The notes below the pieces were generated by a model. The model was not told where the DNA came from. It made no database searches and saw only the letters and a list, made by a program, of their open reading frames with translations. A DNA stretch of 26,873 nucleotides from an uncultured Flavobacterium sp. (lineage in GTDB: Bacteria; Bacteroidota; Bacteroidia; Flavobacteriales; Flavobacteriaceae). Position 1 is the stretch's first letter. Each line of letters opens with the position of its first letter. Shown in pieces: positions 23,170-26,873 of this stretch. The DNA lies in the NCBI RefSeq assembly GCF_946482535.1, contig NZ_CAMLRU010000013.1, positions 1-26,873 on the forward strand, given 5' to 3'. The translations under genes and the position numbers were made by a program.

Positions 23170-24098
23170 TATTTCGACAATTCAAGCATGCGTTGGATAG
23201 GTACAATGGCTTTATCGGCCACCGCTTTCGGAACGGTTATTTCGGGCGTCTCGTTGGCCAAACAATCGAATAATTTGCGAAGCGTATTGAGTTTCATGTA
23301 CGCACATTCGCTACAAGCACAAGTATTGTCTTCCATAGCCGGCGCGGGAATTAAAACTTTGTCTGGCACTTCTTCCTGCATTTTGTACAAAATACCGGCT
23401 TCAGTAGCGACTATAAATTCGGTTTTCGGACTTTGTTTTACATAGTCAATCATCCCGGAAGTCGACCCGATATAACTCGCAGTTTCCAAAATATGCGTTT
23501 CCGATTCGGGATGCGCAATGATAGCAGCGTTAGGATGCTCTTTATGGAGTGCAATCAATTTGTCCAAAGAAAAAGCTTCATGCACCACACAACTGCCGTC
23601 CCAAAGGAGCATTTTTCTGCCGGTTTTTTGGTTAATGTAATTCCCGAGGTTTTTATCGGGCGCAAAGATGATCGGGATATTTTCAGGAACAGAATTTACT
23701 ATTTTTTCCGCATTAGATGACGTACAAACCAAATGGCTCAGCGCTTTAATTTCGGCCGAACAATTCACATAAGTAATCACGATATGATTGGGATGCGCTT
23801 CGATGAATTTCTTAAAAATATCGGGCGGACACGAATCGGCTAACGAACAACCGGCCTTCAAATCGGGCAACAAAACCTTTTTCTTCGGATTCAATAATTT
23901 GGCGGTTTCGGCCATAAAATGCACTCCGGCAAATACGATAATGTCGGCACTGACTTTTTCGGCTTCTTGTGACAATCCTAAACTGTCACCTACATAATCG
24001 GCTATTTCCTGTATCTCGGGTTGTTGGTAATAATGGGCTAAGATGACGGCATGCTTTTCTTTTTTCAATCGGAGAATTTGCTCCTTTAAATTTTCCAT
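23169..24098 (-). CDS. nadA: Quinolinate synthase
   Basis: This 309-residue [4Fe-4S] enzyme condenses iminoaspartate with dihydroxyacetone phosphate to quinolinate. Visible motifs are [11 protein letters not shown], the cysteines in [11 protein letters not shown] and [29 protein letters not shown] and the C-terminal [14 protein letters not shown]. The cluster is known to be oxygen- and NO-sensitive. The TTG two codons upstream (24104) is rejected in favour of the ATG at 24098. It is translationally coupled to nadB and divergent from ric. Confidence 0.95.
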   Translation of the reverse strand: MENLKEQILRLKKEKHAVILAHYYQQPEIQEIADYVGDSLGLSQEAEKVSADIIVFAGVHFMAETAKLLNPKKKVLLPDLKAGCSLADSCPPDIFKKFIEAHPNHIVITYVNCSAEIKALSHLVCTSSNAEKIVNSVPENIPIIFAPDKNLGNYINQKTGRKMLLWDGSCVVHEAFSLDKLIALHKEHPNAAIIAHPESETHILETASYIGSTSGMIDYVKQSPKTEFIVATEAGILYKMQEEVPDKVLIPAPAMEDNTCACSECAYMKLNTLRKLFDCLANETPEITVPKAVADKAIVPIQRMLELSK

Positions 24099-24118
24099 GG
24101 GCAAGGTTTAAGAAGCTA

Positions 24119-24126
24119 CAAAATAA
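24119..24126 (-). promoter_or_regulatory. Possible -7 element for nadAB
   Basis: On the minus strand this reads TTATTTTG, one mismatch from TAnnTTTG, 21 bases before the nadA ATG. Its last base is 36.5 bp from the centre of the FNR-type palindrome at 24148-24163, almost the same spacing as on the ric side. Confidence 0.35.
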
Positions 24127-24147
24127 CCACCGAAAAAGTCGATTTTC

Positions 24148-24163
24148 TATGACTTAAATCATA
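24148..24163. promoter_or_regulatory. CRP/FNR-type operator between nadA and ric
   Basis: TATGACTTAAATCATA has the TGA-N6-TCA core and 13/16 identity to the nos operator at 14422-14437. Its centre is 37.5 bp from the last base of the ric -7 element, exactly as in the nos promoter. It lies in the 124-bp divergent gap, so it could act on both ric-nrdD and nadAB. Confidence 0.7.
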
Positions 24164-24185
24164 TATCGCAACGGCCTTCAGGAGT

Positions 24186-24193
24186 TAATTTTG
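24186..24193 (+). promoter_or_regulatory. -7 promoter element of ric-nrdD
   Basis: TAATTTTG matches TAnnTTTG exactly, 29 bases before the ric ATG. No TTTG box occurs at the -33 distance, as expected for an activator-dependent promoter. Confidence 0.65.
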
Positions 24194-24222
24194 GAAAACA
24201 TTAAAATTAAAACACATTACTT

Positions 24223-24951
24223 ATGAATGCTTTAGATCAAATAACCGTAGGAGAATTTGTAGCGGGTGATTTTCGAACTGCTGCGGTTTTCTCCAAATAT
24301 GGAATCGATTTTTGCTGCAAAGGAAACCGAACTTTAGACGAAGTTTGTGAAAAAAAAGGAATCGATGTCCAGGTAGTTCAAGACGAATTAAACGCTGTTT
24401 TGGAATCGAAATCGGAAAACAATATTGATTTCAAATCTTGGCCTATCGACTTATTAATCGATTATATCGAAAAAACGCACCATCGTTATGTAGAAGATAA
24501 ATCAACTGCTTTATTATTCTATCTCGACAAGCTTTGTAAAGTTCACGGACAAAGACATCCGGAACTGTTTGAAATTGCCTTGCATTTTAAAATTTGTGCC
24601 GGAGAATTGGCCCAACACATGAAAAAAGAAGAGCTGATTTTATTTCCGTTTGTCAAAAAGATGTATTACGCTTTAAGAGAAAATACGGCTATTGAGCAAC
24701 CGCATTTTGGCACCGTTGACAATCCGATTGCCATGATGCAAGACGAACATGAAAATGAAGGCGAACGTTTCCGTCTGATTGCCAAATTAACCAACGATTA
24801 CAATCCGCCGGCTGATGCTTGTGAAACCTACCGCGTAACTTTTGCCATGCTGAAAGAATTTGAGCAAGATTTACACAAACACATCCATTTAGAGAACAAT
24901 ATAGTGTTTCCGAAAGCACAAGCTATGGAAACCAAATTCAACCTTGTATAA
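24223..24951 (+). CDS. ric: Iron-sulfur cluster repair di-iron protein (Ric/ScdA/YtfE)
   Basis: This 242-residue protein has an N-terminal ScdA domain with GIDFCCKGNRTL (Cys31, Cys32) and a hemerythrin-like four-helix domain. Its histidine/glutamate metal ligands are spread over EKTHHRYVE, KVHGQRHPEL, HMKKEELILFPF, QDEHENEGE and HKHIHLENNIVFPKA. The family repairs Fe-S clusters damaged by NO or oxidants and handles NO itself. It sits behind an FNR-type site and 33 bases before nrdD, so it is likely induced under low oxygen or nitrosative conditions with the nos operon. Confidence 0.95.
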   Translation: MNALDQITVGEFVAGDFRTAAVFSKYGIDFCCKGNRTLDEVCEKKGIDVQVVQDELNAVLESKSENNIDFKSWPIDLLIDYIEKTHHRYVEDKSTALLFYLDKLCKVHGQRHPELFEIALHFKICAGELAQHMKKEELILFPFVKKMYYALRENTAIEQPHFGTVDNPIAMMQDEHENEGERFRLIAKLTNDYNPPADACETYRVTFAMLKEFEQDLHKHIHLENNIVFPKAQAMETKFNLV

Positions 24952-24984
24952 TCAAACTATCTAACCAAAAAAACCACGCTCATC

Positions 24985-26873
24985 ATGGAAAAATATGTCA
25001 TCAAAAGAAACGGAGATTATAAACCTTTTGAACCTTTTAAAATAAAGGACGCGATTGTCAAGAGCTTTACCAGCGTTTCGCTTCCGTTTGATGAGCGTGT
25101 TTTTGAAAATGTCATTGCCATCATCGATACTAAGGATACTTGGGCCGTTGAAGAAATTCAGGATATTATCGAGAAGACGCTCTTCAAATACCAATATTTC
25201 ACGGTGATGCGCTCGTTTATGTTGTACCGCCACACGCGAAAACTGCAACGTGAACACATCCAAGGATTGAATGACGACACCACTTACGTCGACAGTACCC
25301 AAACCATCGAAGAATACATTTCCCAAACCGATTGGCGCATCAATGCCAATGCCAATACTTCGTATTCAAACGCAGGCTTGGTCAACAATGTGGCCGGAAA
25401 AATCATTGCCAATTATTGGTTGGACAAAGTCTATTCTAAAGGAGAAGGTTATGCCCACCGCAACGGTGACATTCACATCCACGATTTGGATTGTCTCACC
25501 GGCTATTGCGCGGGTTGGAGTTTGCGTGTTCTGCTCAACGACGGTTTCAATGGCGTTCGCGGTCGTGTGGAAAGCAAAGCACCGTCGCATTTTAGGGAAG
25601 CTTTGGGTCAAATGGCCAACTTTCTGGGAATTTTACAAAGCGAATGGGCCGGCGCGCAAGCGTTTAGCTCTTTTGACACCTATTTAGCGCCTTATGTTTT
25701 TAAAGACAATCTGTCGTTTGACGAGGTGCTCAAAGCGGTGCGCAGTTTTGTATACAATCTGAATGTTCCCGCGCGCTGGGGACAATCGCCGTTTACCAAT
25801 ATCACTTTGGATTGGGTGGTTCCGGCCGATTTAAAAGAACAAATCCCAACCAAAAACGACCGACATTTATTTGAAAAAATATCCGATGAAAATAGTATGG
25901 CTCGCGCCAAAGAGCGTGGCGTTGATTCGTTGACCGAAATGCGTTACGAGCATTTTCAAGCCGAAATGAATCTCATCAACAAAGCCTATTACACCGTCAT
26001 GACTGAAGGCGATGCCAATGGCCAACCGTTCACTTTCCCAATCCCGACCGTAAACATCACCGAAGATTTTGATTGGAACGGCGAAAACACCGAACTATTG
26101 TTTGAAAACACGGCAAAAATCGGTTCGTCTTATTTCCAAAATTTCATCGGAAGCCAATATCTTTTAGATGAAAACGGCAACAAAATTGAAAACCCCAATG
26201 CCTACAAACCCAATGCCGTGCGCAGTATGTGCTGTCGTTTGCAACTCGATTTACGCGAATTGCTTAAACGTGGGAACGGCTTGTTCGGCAGTGCCGAAAT
26301 GACGGGAAGCATTGGCGTGGTCACCATCAACATGGCCCGTTTAGGCTACTTGTGCGAAGGCAATAAAGAAGAGTTACTCAATCAATTAGACCGATTGATG
26401 GCCTTATCCCAATCCACTTTAGAAAAGAAACGAAAATTTATACAAGAGATGTACGACCGTGGTTTGTATCCTTATACCAAAAGGTATTTGCCGCATTTCC
26501 GCAATCACTTTTCGACCATCGGTGTCAATGGGATGAACGAAATGATTCGCAATTTTACCGAAGATCGGGAAGACATTACCACGCGTTTCGGACATGAATT
26601 TTCCATGGAAATTCTGAACCACATCCGCAACCGCATGAAAGAATTCCAAGAAACGACCGGAAATCTGTATAACCTCGAAGCTACACCTGCGGAAGGCACT
26701 ACCTATCGCTTTGCCAAAGAAGACAAAAAACGCTTTCCGAATATTTTACAAGCCGGTTGTGGCGAAAATATTTATTACACCAACAGTTCCCAAATTCCGG
26801 TTGATTTTACCCAAGACCCTTTTGAAGCTTTATTGATGCAAGACGAATTGCAATGCCAATACACCGGCGGAAC
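24985..26873 (+). CDS. nrdD: Anaerobic ribonucleoside-triphosphate reductase (partial)
   Basis: The frame is open from the ATG at 24985 to the window edge (629 codons); the 3' end is missing. Residues about 1-90 are an ATP-cone regulatory domain (MEKYVIKRNGDYKPFEPFKI, then VMRSFMLYRHTRKL). The class III catalytic barrel follows with AHRNGDIHIHDLD, PARWGQSPFTNITLDW, FTFPIPTVNIT, MCCRLQLDLREL, TGSIGVVTINMARLGY and TIGVNGMNEM. The C-terminal zinc cysteines and glycyl-radical motif would lie beyond the edge, as may the activase gene nrdG. It makes dNTPs without oxygen. It starts 33 bases after ric with no terminator between, so both probably share the FNR-type promoter. Confidence 0.95.
   Translation, partial: MEKYVIKRNGDYKPFEPFKIKDAIVKSFTSVSLPFDERVFENVIAIIDTKDTWAVEEIQDIIEKTLFKYQYFTVMRSFMLYRHTRKLQREHIQGLNDDTTYVDSTQTIEEYISQTDWRINANANTSYSNAGLVNNVAGKIIANYWLDKVYSKGEGYAHRNGDIHIHDLDCLTGYCAGWSLRVLLNDGFNGVRGRVESKAPSHFREALGQMANFLGILQSEWAGAQAFSSFDTYLAPYVFKDNLSFDEVLKAVRSFVYNLNVPARWGQSPFTNITLDWVVPADLKEQIPTKNDRHLFEKISDENSMARAKERGVDSLTEMRYEHFQAEMNLINKAYYTVMTEGDANGQPFTFPIPTVNITEDFDWNGENTELLFENTAKIGSSYFQNFIGSQYLLDENGNKIENPNAYKPNAVRSMCCRLQLDLRELLKRGNGLFGSAEMTGSIGVVTINMARLGYLCEGNKEELLNQLDRLMALSQSTLEKKRKFIQEMYDRGLYPYTKRYLPHFRNHFSTIGVNGMNEMIRNFTEDREDITTRFGHEFSMEILNHIRNRMKEFQETTGNLYNLEATPAEGTTYRFAKEDKKRFPNILQAGCGENIYYTNSSQIPVDFTQDPFEALLMQDELQCQYTGG

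Noticed and set aside
25271..25687. A 138-codon plus-strand frame and a 121-codon minus-strand frame (24961-25326) at the start of nrdD
   Set aside because: Both are shadows of nrdD, which is open from 24985 to the window edge and matches class III reductases throughout.

Overview
The window looks like a chromosomal segment of a flavobacterium (phylum Bacteroidota, probably Flavobacterium or a close relative). The evidence is the low GC content, start regions without strong Shine-Dalgarno sequences, several promoters with the Bacteroidota -7 element TAnnTTTG, a secreted protein ending in a type IX secretion (T9SS) sorting domain, and many lipoproteins. No rRNA, tRNA, CRISPR array, integrase or insertion sequence was seen.

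Layout. 1-373 is an AT-rich leader with four inverted repeats. 374-2313 holds three tandem paralogous small lipoproteins; copies 2 and 3 share a perfectly identical 202-bp 5' module. 2394-5663 is a large T9SS-secreted lipase-like alpha/beta hydrolase. 5673-6707 (minus) is a Tas-type aldo/keto reductase. 9205-6851 (minus) is an xth / zinc-ribbon / OmpA-lipoprotein operon ending in a strong terminator. 9400-11217 (plus) is a bifunctional acyltransferase resembling OlsF-type aminolipid synthases. 13232-11258 (minus) is a tightly coupled four-gene set: TM2 protein, DUF2752, DUF4870-like protein and an M48 metalloprotease. 13342-14304 (minus) is a D-2-hydroxyacid dehydrogenase.

The centre of the window is a nitrous-oxide respiration operon of clade II type, 14494-21641: cytochrome c lipoprotein, nosZ, an unknown four-TM protein, nosL, nosD, nosF, nosY, a group III truncated haemoglobin and a CopD-like membrane protein. 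From the four-TM gene onward every junction overlaps or is 1 bp apart. nosZ is flanked on both sides by stem-loops, the downstream one very long (26-bp arms). nadA-nadB (minus) follows, its 3' end overlapping the end of the nos operon. Divergent from nadA is ric (ScdA/YtfE, iron-sulfur repair), followed by nrdD (anaerobic ribonucleotide reductase), which runs off the right edge.

The most interesting observation is regulatory. A 16-bp palindrome of CRP/FNR type (TATGAyTnnAATCATA) lies upstream of both the nos operon and ric-nrdD. In both, its centre is exactly 37.5 bp from the last base of a perfect TAnnTTTG element, and neither has a recognisable -33 TTTG box. This suggests a low-oxygen or NO-responsive activator jointly controlling N2O respiration, Fe-S repair and anaerobic DNA precursor synthesis. 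The second site may also serve nadA on the opposite strand. Several start codons were placed downstream of the longest possible ORF because a promoter element, an overlap with the previous gene or a paralogue alignment decides them.
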